Assembly (NCBI GenBank): GCA_008729055.1
Contig: SDUX01000004.1
Span: 3,722,172 to 3,786,171, forward strand
DNA from: Pyropia haitanensis
Taxonomy: Eukaryota > Rhodophyta > Bangiophyceae > Bangiales > Bangiaceae
Direction of reading: 5' to 3'
Length of the DNA: 64,000 bases
Below, one piece after another: positions 1 through 10,022 of the stretch. Under the pieces are notes generated by a model that was not told where the DNA came from, made no database searches, and saw nothing but the letters and a program-made list of their open reading frames with translations. A program made the translations under genes and the position numbers. Each line of letters begins with the position of its first letter. Position 1 is the first letter of the stretch.

Positions 1-1309
1 GGGATCTCCTCCATTGAGTAATCTCAATTGAATTGTGTCCGATCGGACAGGTCTGACAGATCCCGATTTGCCCAGGACGGCAGCGAGCTCAATGGACAGG
101 TTCAATTGATCCCCGCTCCTGCCAAATCCATCAGTGGTCATTGTCCCGCGTCCATCGCAGCACACGGCCAAGCATCGACGGCGCTTCCTCGCTCGACGCC
201 CACCTCCCGCGGCCGTCGCGCACCCGACCTGCGCTTCCAGGGGGGGCCAAACGGCTGGGGGGCAGACGGATGGCGGCGCCGCCGCCGCCTGCCCTTCCCC
301 GGCTGGTCACCGACAGTGCAACCCGCTGGCCCGGGGCGTCTTTGCATGGACGCGACGCCGAGTGCCGCCGTCGACTGCAGGCGGCCCTGTGCCGCCGCCG
401 GGCTGAGCGCTACGCCGCTGCGCTCGCAACAGGCCCGGGGACAGTCGGAACAGTACGAGACCGCCTTAGTTGCTTGTTGCCGGCGATGCTTGCCGGTTGT
501 GACCGCTCCGCAGGCGGAGCCGGCACGCACCAGGAACCACGTGCTTCGTCTCTGACAACAGGTGGCTGGTCTACTGGTGGTGCGCGCGTGTCTCTCGTCC
601 CATCCGTGGTCATGTGTATCGAGCGCCCGCCGCGACGTTGGCGGCGCTGTGCCTGCCGCCACGCCAACGACGCCAAAAAAAAAAAAACAACAACCAACAG
701 CCCGCCGCCACGCCACCGCCGCTGCGCCAGCGACCCGCCGACGGCGCCGCGCCCGTCGCGGCGCGCCACCGCCGCCGCCGTCGCCGCCGCCACCGCCGCC
801 GCCGCCGCCCCCCCACCCCACGCGCGCGTCGAGCGCGCGCCAACGCCGCAGCGGTGACCGCCACCGCCGCCCCCGCGGCACGCGGGGAGGACGCGGCGCC
901 GCCGACCCGCCGCGGCCGCCGCGACGCGCGCGCGGCCGCTGCCAGACCCCCCGCCGGTGCGACGCCGCGTGGGCGGGCCGCGCCCAAACACGCGCGCGCC
1001 GCGTCTGGGCGTCCCCCTCGGCCGCGCCACCACCCCGCACCGCCCGTCCCCCGTCGGGGGAGGGCGCAGCCGGCGGACCGCGGCGGCCAGCCGCGCCCGG
1101 CGGTCACCGCCCCGTCGCGTCGAGGCGGGCTCGAACGTCGGGCAAGGCGACGGTGGCGGTGGCCGAGTGAGGCAGCCGCGGGGCACTGGAACGGTGGAAC
1201 GGGCCTGCCCACACGCGGCGAGGAGCCCAGCCCGTTGCACAGTGACAAGGCGGGCAGACGACCAAAAAAAAAAGACCCCAAGCCGCCCCGCCGGTACCCC
1301 CCCCCCCCT
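1..1309. other. Gene-free stretch before topoisomerase II
   Basis: No coding region is recognisable on either strand. The first 50 bases are less GC-rich and hold a perfect 14-base palindrome (36-49, TGTCCGATCGGACA) and a 5-base inverted repeat (15-28, TTGAG...CTCAA). Two isolated A runs (about 675-687 and 1264-1273) stand out in very GC-rich DNA. The second lies about 40 bases beyond the topoisomerase stop codon, in its 3' flank. Long open frames here are by-products of high GC. Confidence 0.6.
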
Positions 1310-1699
1310 CTACTTGCGCGCCTTCCGCGCGCGCCCGGCCGCCGCACCGTCCGCGCCGCCCAGGTCGGGCAGGGGCGGCTCGGTCCAGGCGGCCGCGTCC
1401 TCCGCGTCGGCGGCGGCGAGGTAGTCGGCGAGCGCCGCGTCGAGCGCGTCGAGGTCCGCCGCCCACAGCGCCGCCGCGGTCGTCGCGCGGAGGCCCGCCA
1501 GGCGGTCCGCGGCCGCCGCGGCGGCTGCCGCCAGCGCCGCCGCCTTTTCCGCCGTCAGCGCCCACACGGGCGTGCGGAGGAGGTACTCGTAGCCGCCCGT
1601 GTCGGCAGCCGTCCGGGGGCGGGGGTCGCCGCCGCCCGCGCCGGCATCCGCGTCGGCGTCGGCGTCGACGTCGGCGTCGACGTCGGCGTCGCCGCCGCC

Positions 1700-1743
<44 letters not shown>

Positions 1744-3403
1744 CGACAACGCCGCCCCCGCCCGCGTCATTGGCGTCGTCGGCGTCGTCGGTGCCGTCGG
1801 TGCCGTCGCGGCCACGGGCGGGGCGCCCCCCCCGCCCCCCCCCCCCCGCGGCGTCCCCCCACATGCGGGGCAGGCCCGCCGCCTCCATCGCCGCCACCAC
1901 CTCTGCCACCGGCCGGCGGGACACGGCGAGCCCCCCCCCCGCGACGAGCGCCGCGAACCGCGCGCGCGCGGCGAGGCGCGCCACTTCCGCCTCGGCGGCG
2001 GCCACCTGCGCCGCGCGGCGCGCCTCGTACGTGGCGAGCCGGACGGGCACAAACGCGTCGATGATGGCGGCGGGCGACGGGTACCGGCGCATCACGCCCG
2101 CCGCGTCGTACAGGTACATGAGGCCGGTGCGGGTGACCGACGTCAGGCGGAGGAGGCGCAGCAGGGGGAGCACGTCCGCGTCGGCGTCGGCCGGCGCGTC
2201 GGCGTCGGCCGCCGCCGCCGCCGCCGCCGGCGGCGCGCGTGGCGGCCGGCCCCGCCGGAGGGGCTCGGCCGCCGCCGCCGCCGTCGCGGGCCGCGGCGGC
2301 CGCGGCGACACGGCCGCGACCGTCTCGGGTGACAGCCCCACGTCAAAGCACACGCGCGTGTCGGTGTGGTGCTCGGTGACCCACGTCAGGACCCCCTCGG
2401 CGAGGAGCCGCCGCAGCACCTCGCGGTACGGCTCGGTCCACGTCCCGACGGGGAGCTCCGAGATGCGCGCCACCGACGGCGACAGCCGCGTCACGACGCC
2501 GCGGCACTCGTACGCGACGCTCCCTGCCGCGGCCGCGGACTCGTCGCCGTCGCCGCCGCCATTGTCGCCGTCGCCATCGTCGGCGGCCGGCCCGCCGGCG
2601 CCGCCCACCGCGTCCGGGTCGGCAGGGTCTGCCCACGCCGACGGCGCGCCCGGCGGGAGCGGCACCCAGCGCCCCCGGAAGCCCCGCGCCCACGGTAGCA
2701 GCGGCGGCGGCTCCCCCCCCCGGAGCGCCGCGCGCACCGCCGCGACCACCGCCCGCGGGTGGTGGCCCGCCACGTCGCACCGCCAGCCCGTGCCAATGCC
2801 CGCCGCCCCGTTGACCAGCACCAGCGGCACGACCGGCACGTACGCGACCGGCTCGACGGCGTCCCCATCCTCCACCACCCGCGGCAGCACCGCGTCGTCG
2901 GCGGCGGGAAACAGGTACCGCACCAGCGGGGAGAGGCGGGTGTAGATGTACCGCGCCGACGCGGCGTCCTTGCCGCCCGCGAGGCGGGTGCCAAACTGGC
3001 CGCCCGCCTGCAGGAGCGGCACGTTGCGGGCGCCGACAAAGCCCTGCGCCATCCGCACGATGGTCTGGTGCAGCGCCGCCTCCCCGTGGTGGTACGCGGT
3101 CGTCTCGGCAACGTAGCCGGCCAGCTGGGCGACCTTCATCTCGGCGCCGGTCAGCCGCCGCCGGAGGGCGGCGTACAGGACCTTGCGCTGCGACGGCTTG
3201 AGGCCGTCCACCGCCGACGGGATGCTCCGCGCATTGTCTTCGACGGAGAAGCGGAGCAGCTCCGAGTTGACAAAGTCGGGGACCGACAGCCGCCGGGGCG
3301 TCGCGGGCGTGGCCGCCGCCGCGGCCGCGGCCGCGGGAGCGGGGGGGGGGGGCCGCGTTGGCGCCCCAGCAGCCGCACCCGCCGTGCCGTCGGCCGCCGC
3401 CGC

Positions 3404-3445
<42 letters not shown>

Positions 3446-3568
3446 CGGCGTCGCCGCCGCGCCGCCGCCCGCCGCCGGGTCGGCGAGCAGCGCCCGCCGG
3501 ATCCACCCCCGCCGGTCGTCTGAGCGCGCCCGGTTGAACGCCAAGTCCAGCGCGTCCGCGCCGGCCGT

Positions 3569-3604
<36 letters not shown>

Positions 3605-3737
3605 TGCTGCCGCCGCCACCGCCGCCGGTGCCGCCGCCACCGCCGCTGGTGCCGCCGCCGCCGCGGCGGCGGCTACTGGCGAGGCCGCCCCCTCTGCGGC
3701 GCCGCCCATCGCCGCGGCGGCGGCGGCGGCGGCGCCG

Positions 3738-3774
<37 letters not shown>

Positions 3775-3877
3775 CGGCAGGCACAAACTGCACTCGGTGG
3801 CGGTCGATCGCGGCAAAGTACTCCTTGGCCTCGGCCGCCGTCGACGTGCCGAGGCCCTTGTAGTACTTGATGCGCCA

Positions 3878-3923
<46 letters not shown>

Positions 3924-4585
3924 GCCGCCGCGGCCGACGCCCCGCCAGCGGCGCGGCGCCACGCGTCAAACACGTCCATCGAGTAAAACGACAGGGCGCC
4001 CGCGTCGGCGCCGTCCCCCCCCCCCCCCCCCCCATGGCGCCGCCACCGCCCGGCCGGCGGGCCGGGATGGCCTTGACGAGCGGCGTCACAAACGCCTCGA
4101 CAAACGGCGGGTGGAGCCGCAAGAGGGACGGCCAGAAGCGGTCGAGGAGGTTGAGGACGAGCCCCTTGATGTGGCTCCCGTCGCTGTCCTGGTCCATCAT
4201 CAGCATCAGGCGGCCGTAGCGGAGCGTCGCCCGCGCCGCCGGCCGCGTGTAATCCGTGCCGGGGGCGCCGAGGCCGAGGATGCGGCGGAGGGCGCCGACC
4301 TCTGCGTTCCCCACCGCCTTGGCCAGGCTCACCTCCCGCACGTTGAGCAGCTTGCCGCGGATGGGGAACGCGCCGTACGCGGCGCGGCCAACAACAGAGA
4401 GGCCCGCGACGGCGAGCGCCTTGGCGGAATCCCCTTCGGTGACGAGGAGCGTGCAGTCGGCCGCGCGGGGGCCGCCGGCCCAGAGGGCGTCGTCCAGCTT
4501 GGGCACCGCCAGCGCCACCGCCGCCGCGACGCCGCCCGTGACGGGCACCCCGCCCGTGCCGCGGGCGCCGCTGCCGCCCGCCGCG

Positions 4586-4624
<39 letters not shown>

Positions 4625-6210
4625 TCGCGGCTGCGGCTGCGGCGGGCGGCGGCGGCGGCGACGGCCTCGAAAATGCCCGTGCCGGCGGCGGCGGCGGCGG
4701 CGGGGGCCCCGCCGTCGCCCTCCCCCTCCGCCCCCCCCCCCCCGGCCGCCGCGGCGCGGCGACCGCGTCGAGCAGCCGCCGCGGCAGCGCGGCGGCGGCG
4801 GCGACCCCCCCCGTGGTGAGGAGCTCCTTGGACTGGGACTCAAACGCCGGCCGGTCGACGACCGCGTCCACAAACAGCAGCAGGTGCCGCCGCACCGCCG
4901 CCGCCGCGGGCGGCGACGCGCCGACGAGCGCGAGCAGGCCAACGTCACCGCCGTCGGCGCGGCCACCCGCGGCCGCCCGCGCCGCGCGGCGGGCGGCGCG
5001 GCCAACCTCGTCGCTCACCCGCCGGGCGACCGCGTCGGCGACGGCGGCCACGTGGGTGCCCCCGCGGTGCGTCGCGATGCCATTGACGTAGCTGACCGCC
5101 GGCGGGGCGCCCGCCGCGCGCTCCGCCGCCGTCAGCAGCCGCACCGCCACCCGCCAGCCGCCGGCGGTCACGCCAGAGACCACCTCCCCCCCCGCCGCGT
5201 CGGGGTCACCGCCGGGTGCGCCGCCGGCCGGCCCGCCGCCGTCGAGCCCGTGGCGCGCCGCGTAGGCGGCGAGCGACGGCACCGCCAGGCGGGTGCCGTT
5301 GAGCGTCACCGCCACGCCCGTGCCGGCGAGGACGGCGGCAGCGTCCCAGACGCGGCGGGTCATCACCGCCATCGTCGCCGCGTCCAGGCCGCCACCGCCG
5401 CCGCCACCACCACCACCACCACCACCACCACCACCACCACCACCACCACCACCACCACCACCACCACCACCACCACCGCCCGCACCACCAGCCGGCGGCG
5501 CGTCCCCGACAAACCGGCGGAGGTCTGGCGCAAACGTGACGCGGGTGTAGCCGCCGACGGGGGCGTCCGCCCCCCCCCCCCAGTCGGCCGGCAGCAGGTG
5601 CGCGGCGGCGGCGGCGTCGACGGGCACCACCGCCGGCGCCTCCCGCACGCGCATATTCTCCGCCCAGTGCTGCTCGTACGCGAGCCCCCGCGCCGGGTCG
5701 GTCGTCGACACGGTGAAGCGGGTGGAGAGGATGTTGGCCAGCTTGGCGCCGTACCCGTGCCGCCCGCCCGTCAGCCGCGCGTCCGCGCCCGCGCCCGCGG
5801 CGGCGGCGGCGGCGATGGCGGCGGCGGTCGACCGCCCGCCGCCGCGGCGGCGGCGGGTGCCACCCCCCGCCGCCGCGGCCGCCGCCGCGGCCGCCGCCGC
5901 CGCCTCGGCCGGCACGTCGAAATTGGAGCCCGTCAGGAGGGAGCCAAACAGCAGCTCTGGCACGTACACCCCCCCATAGTCTGGGTGCCGCACCACCGGC
6001 AGCGTCGCGGCGTCGTTGCCGACGGCCACCACCCCCGCGGCGGCGTCAATGGTCACGTCCAGGCGGGTGAGGCGGCGCCCCCGGGCGCGCACGTCGAGCG
6101 CGTTGACGACCACCTCGTCGAGGAGCTTGGTGAGGGCGGGCACGTACGTCACCGACTGGGGCGTCATCCGCGCCGCGGCCGCGTCGCGGGGGGGCGCCGG
6201 CGGCGGTGCA

Positions 6211-6248
<38 letters not shown>

Positions 6249-6479
6249 GCCGCGGGCGCCGCCCACCCCCGCGTCGGCGGTGGTGGCGCCCACCGCGGCG
6301 GCGGGGAGCCACAGCGTGCGCGTGACGGGCTGCGTCGGCCCGACGTACACCTCGGGGCGGGCGAGGACGTGCTCCACCGGCGACAGCCGCCGGTACCGGG
6401 CCGCGGCGGCCGCGTCATCCGCGGCCGTTGGCGTCGTGTCGCCGCCACCGCCGCCGCGGGCGCGCCGCCGCGCGCGGCC

Positions 6480-6528
<49 letters not shown>

Positions 6529-6674
6529 GCCGCGGCACGCGCGCCAGCCGCGTCCGCCGCCGCCGCCGCCGCCGCCGCCTTTGCTCTGCGGGGAGCGCCG
6601 GCGGCGGCCGCCGCCGCCGTCGCCGCGGTCTTTGCTCCGCGGCACGCCCCGCCGGGCGGCGCGACCCCCGGGCG

Positions 6675-6710
<36 letters not shown>

Positions 6711-6840
6711 GCCGCCGCCGCCCGCCGCGCGGGGCAAACGCGCGGCCGCGGCGGCGCGGGCGCCCGCGAGGGCGCGTGGGGGGGGGGGGGGGGACGCCCC
6801 AGCGGGCGCAGCAGCGCGCGCATGGCGCCGGGGGGAGCAT
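1310..6840 (-). CDS. TOP2: DNA topoisomerase II (eukaryotic type IIA), reading frame broken at homopolymers
   Basis: This is the homodimeric enzyme that passes one DNA duplex through another using ATP. Reading from the 5' end (high coordinates), the Bergerat ATPase region includes DEVVVNALD and the ATP lid TGGRHGYGAK. The transducer Q-K loop is seen as FESQSKELL. The TOPRIM metal site has TEGDSAK and MMDQDSDGSH. The winged-helix region has KPSQRKVLYAAL, YHHGEAALHQTI and RYIYT; the inferred catalytic Tyr codon is 2948-2950. Three frames are used: the frame changes at a C13 run (4731-4743) and a C19 run (4015-4033). The 5' end is uncertain: candidate ATGs at 6838-6840 and 6821-6823 need a further shift, probably at the G16 run 6778-6793. 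Poly-Gly and poly-Ala stretches sit between conserved blocks, so the product would be about 1,800 residues against the usual 1,400-1,600. The acidic C-terminal tail is short and ends in basic residues. The identity is secure; whether the breaks are real or assembly errors is not. Confidence 0.93.
4015..4033. repeat. C19 homopolymer where the TOP2 frame changes
   Basis: Nineteen consecutive C on the plus strand. On the minus strand, the TOPRIM-bearing frame runs into this tract and the downstream block (the FYSMDVFDAW and YYKGLGTSTA region) is in another frame. An indel in the run would restore one frame. Confidence 0.85.
4731..4743. repeat. C13 homopolymer where the TOP2 frame changes
   Basis: Thirteen consecutive C. 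Upstream (minus strand) is the transducer frame ending after SQSKELLTT and poly-Ala; downstream the TOPRIM block is in a different frame. A frame correction is needed within or close to this tract. Confidence 0.75.
5404..5477. repeat. Uninterrupted (CCA)n trinucleotide repeat in TOP2
   Basis: Seventy-four bases of pure CCA, about 24.7 units, read on the minus strand as consecutive GGT glycine codons. It is followed by further glycine codons. It lies in the ATPase/transducer part of topoisomerase II, between a block ending near DLRRFVGD and one starting near LDAATMAVMTRR. Purity over this length suggests recent or ongoing expansion. Confidence 0.95.
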
Positions 6841-8431
6841 CCGCCGCCGCGGGCGGAGCGGGAACGGCTTGAGGGGGGGGGGGGGGGGGCGACGAGCGGG
6901 GGAGGAGGGGGGCCCGGGTCGGGCGGTCGGTTGGGGGGGGCGGGGGGGGGGGGGTGGCAGAGGGCGTCGAGCCCCGCGCGGTGTGGACGACGCACCGATG
7001 GCACCGGCGGTGGCGGGTCTGTGGGGGAATTGGGGCACTTTGGATCCAGCCGTCGTTGTTCACTAGCTAGGCCCGTCGACGGCCGTCTACGCCGGGCCGT
7101 GATCCGGTCCCCAGTGGGACGACGGCACCAAGGCGGCCACGGGGAGGCTACATTTTGGCAAATTTACCCCACACTACGATCTCGTGCTTGGCGCCGTCGC
7201 CACGCGGTGGGGGGGGTGACAAGGCCGGCCGGCGTCGGGGCCGTCGACGCGGTGCGCCGGCGGCGGTCCCCGCCGCGGGAGCCCAGCCAGGGCTCGCCGT
7301 CGCTCGACAACAAGGCGGTCGCGCCGACTGGGGCGACGCCTGTCTGGCGGACAGCACGCAGCCCGCCGCTGGTGGCGGCGGCCTACATCCACGGCAAGGC
7401 CGGCAGCGTTGCCGTCTACCATCAGTGGTGGTGCTGGCGGCGGCGGTGGCGGCGGCTGAGGGGGCGCCGACGGCGGCTGCCGGCGTGCCGCCGCGCCAGC
7501 GCACGCACGTTGCCCGTCGGGCCCGCCGCGGCCGGCAGGGGGACCCGCCCCCGCCTCGCGTCTGCACCGCCCGCAACGTCCCCGCACCCGACGCGCCCTC
7601 GCGGCTGTCGTCCGCGACAGCCCGCTGGCGCCTGCCGTCGGTCGTGGCTGCCCGCACTCGCCGCCAGTGCCGCCACCGCCGCCGCCGCCGCTGCGGCCGC
7701 CGCCGCCGCCGCCGCCACCGTCACAGTCGCCCGATGCCCGCCACGGCCACTGCCGCCGTCGCCGCTGCCGTTGACGCCCGCGGCACCTCTGGGCGTTGCC
7801 GTCGCTGCTGCCTCGCCGTTGCCACAAGCGATGCAACGCCACAGCGCTCCTCCCCTTCCCACCCATCTCGCGCCTCCCTCTGCATCGACCACACGCGGAC
7901 CAGTTGAGCGACGGCGACGGCGGCGGCGGCGGCGGCGGTGCGCGCTCCATCCTGGATGCCCGCCGCTGTTGGTGCGGTATTTGGCCCGGCGGGGGACCCC
8001 ATTTCCACGGTGGTGACCTGCGCGTAAGGGCGCTCCTGAGAAAACGCCTCCGCGGGGAAGAAAGACGCTCACGGGGGGCGCGGGGCGGTGAACAAGCGTG
8101 GGGGGGAAGGCAGGGGGGGGGGGGGGGGCGCGGCAGCTGAAGTCTGACACCGAGCCCAACCCGATGGACGAGGACGAAAGAAAACAGGGGCTGCCTCGCG
8201 CAGTTGGCTGGACGGCAGGCAGCCCTCCAGTGTCGTTTGCTCTTCTCCACCTCATCTGTGGCTCCTCGACCTCACCGTCTTTCTGCTCCGCTTCACACCA
8301 CCTCCCATTACCTCGTCCGGCCCCCACTCCTCCCGTTCCCATGGCCCTGCCACCCACGCCGTCCCAACATAGCACCTCTCCCCCCCTCGCCCGCCCTTCT
8401 TCCCCCCCCACAAGCCCCCCCCAACTCAATC
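6841..8431. other. TOP2 upstream region, no gene recognised
   Basis: Immediately upstream of TOP2 (6860-6990) the plus strand is G-rich, giving a C-rich leader on the coding strand. Bases 7040-7200 are mixed sequence and are the likely promoter. Between 7200 and 8430 long overlapping frames exist on both strands but no protein family is recognisable, and I see no supported gene. Confidence 0.5.
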
Positions 8432-8935
8432 TCATGCGGTCCCCTCTGGCGCGATCGTGCCATCTTCCCGCCACGCTGTGGACCCCCCCGCCATCGCCAC
8501 CGCCCGCCGCCCGCCCACGACGCACACGTCCACCCACAGCCCCACCGCGACGGCGAGGAGCCCGCCGGCAACGGCCGCAAAGAAGCCCACGCCCGCCCCC
8601 CCCTCCCCGTCCCCCGCCGCGAGCACCGCGCCCACCACCGACGCGGCCGCGCCCGCGGCGCACGCGATGCCCACCAGCACCGCGGTGACGGCGTAGAGGC
8701 GGGCGGCGCCCCGGTGGCGCACCGTGCCGAGCGCGGCGACGCCGACGAGGACGCCGGCCAGGACGAGCAGCAGCGCGCCGGGCAAGACCGTGTCGCGGAT
8801 GATGGTGTAGATGCCCGCGGCGGCGGCGGCGGCTCCGAGGACAAAGCACAGGAGGAGGACGCAGATGTGGTACCGGGCGGAGAGGGTGGCGGCCTTGTTG
8901 GCCCGCTGCGTCGCGGCAAAGTTGTCGTCGTCCAT
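8432..8935 (-). CDS. Small four-helix membrane protein, unknown function
   Basis: A 167-residue protein starting MDDDNFAATQ at ATG 8935-8933, with A at -3 and G at +4 around the start. There are four strongly hydrophobic stretches at about residues 22-45, 52-70, 80-105 and 118-142, with short loops and a hydrophilic tail ending PEGTA. The layout is tetraspan-like, but I see no CCG or other tetraspanin signature and cannot name a family. The upstream reading frame continues for almost 200 codons without this protein's character, so the internal ATG after the pyrimidine-rich leader is the better start. It diverges from the giant gene starting at 10023. The hydrophobic pattern and compact unbroken frame make it likely real. 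Confidence 0.7.
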   Translation of the reverse strand: MDDDNFAATQRANKAATLSARYHICVLLLCFVLGAAAAAAGIYTIIRDTVLPGALLLVLAGVLVGVAALGTVRHRGAARLYAVTAVLVGIACAAGAAASVVGAVLAAGDGEGGAGVGFFAAVAGGLLAVAVGLWVDVCVVGGRRAVAMAGGSTAWREDGTIAPEGTA

Positions 8936-10022
8936 TATTGGTGAGCGTCGGGGTTGGGGAGAGGGTGACCCGAAAAGGGAGGCCGTCAAAGGAAAAACGG
9001 GACGAGGGAAATTTGTAAAGGGGGACTGAGTAGAAGAGGGGGGGAGAGGTGGGAAGCGAGGAGGGAGACCGGGGAGGGAGAGGAGGGAGCGGGAAGAGGA
9101 AGGGAGGGTGGAGATTGAAACAGACGAGAAGGGTGATAGGGTGGGAGAAGGGGAAACAGAGGGGGAAGCAGGCGAGCAAGGGAGGGTGGGGAGCGGTATA
9201 GAGAGAATGGAGAGCTTTCCAAACGCAGCCGTGGAGAGCGTACCAAGTGACGACTGGCAGCGACAGGCGGGAAAACGGTGCGGTGCGGACACCAGGCGGC
9301 GTCCCCCACGAGGGAGGCGCGCCACGGTCACGAGGCGCAGGTGGGTGCGTGGAAGAAACGTTGGCGGGTAGTACCGCGGTGGCGGCCGCAGGCGACGCGC
9401 CCGAGAGCCGCCCCACGGATGACGGCGGTGCGGGTGCGGGCGCGAGGGCCACCACGCCACGGCAGCAGCCAGGCCCCGTGCCACCACCGCCGCCAGGCAG
9501 CGCACGCACCGCCTCACTTACCGTCAGCGGCACCCTGTCCCGCCGGCTGCCCGGGTGCCACCAGCCGGCAGTGGCGGTGCGCCCTTGCTGTCGTTCTTAG
9601 CCCCGCCGGCACGGTCTTCGTGGCTGTCGCAGCCGAGCGGCCACCGATTGACAGTGACGGATTTCGAGTTTCACACGTGCTCCTTCGAAATGTGCGAATG
9701 AGCCCCATTAATGACACTGATAAGTACACAATGCACCTACATCATTGACTCGTTTTCTTCTTGGTCGGCGTACCACACCGGGGTATTGACCACACGGCCG
9801 CTTTCGACCGGCGGATGTCCCCCCGCGCACCCCCTGTAATCGGTGCACCCATCCCCCCTCCTCCCCGTCGTCTTGCCGACATCGTGCCCGCATGCCCTCT
9901 CCTCCTGTTTCCACTCTCATCTCCGTCATCTATCTCCCCCTTTCGCTCCCCCAGACTCGTCGCCCCTCCCGTCCCCCTATCGTTCGACTCCCCCGGAGGC
10001 TTCGCGGCTGCCTGTCCACGCG
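8936..10022. promoter_or_regulatory. Divergent intergenic region between 8935 (-) and 10023 (+)
   Basis: Bases 8940-9260 are purine-rich on the plus strand, giving a C/T-rich leader for the minus-strand gene. Bases 9843-10015 are C/T-rich on the plus strand, a leader for the giant gene. The middle (9590-9780) is more AT-rich and is where I would place both promoters. A weak TATA-like GGTATAG (plus) occurs near 9195. No other gene is recognised. Confidence 0.5.

Noticed and set aside
36..49. Perfect 14-base palindrome at the window start
   Set aside because: Isolated, no second copy or flanking element seen; a site for a regulator or transposon end cannot be supported.
7422..9533. Minus-strand open frame of about 700 codons overlapping the small membrane protein
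   Set aside because: It is in a different frame from the hydrophobic protein at 8432-8935, is Arg/Gly-rich without motifs, and is explained by scarcity of stop codons at high GC.
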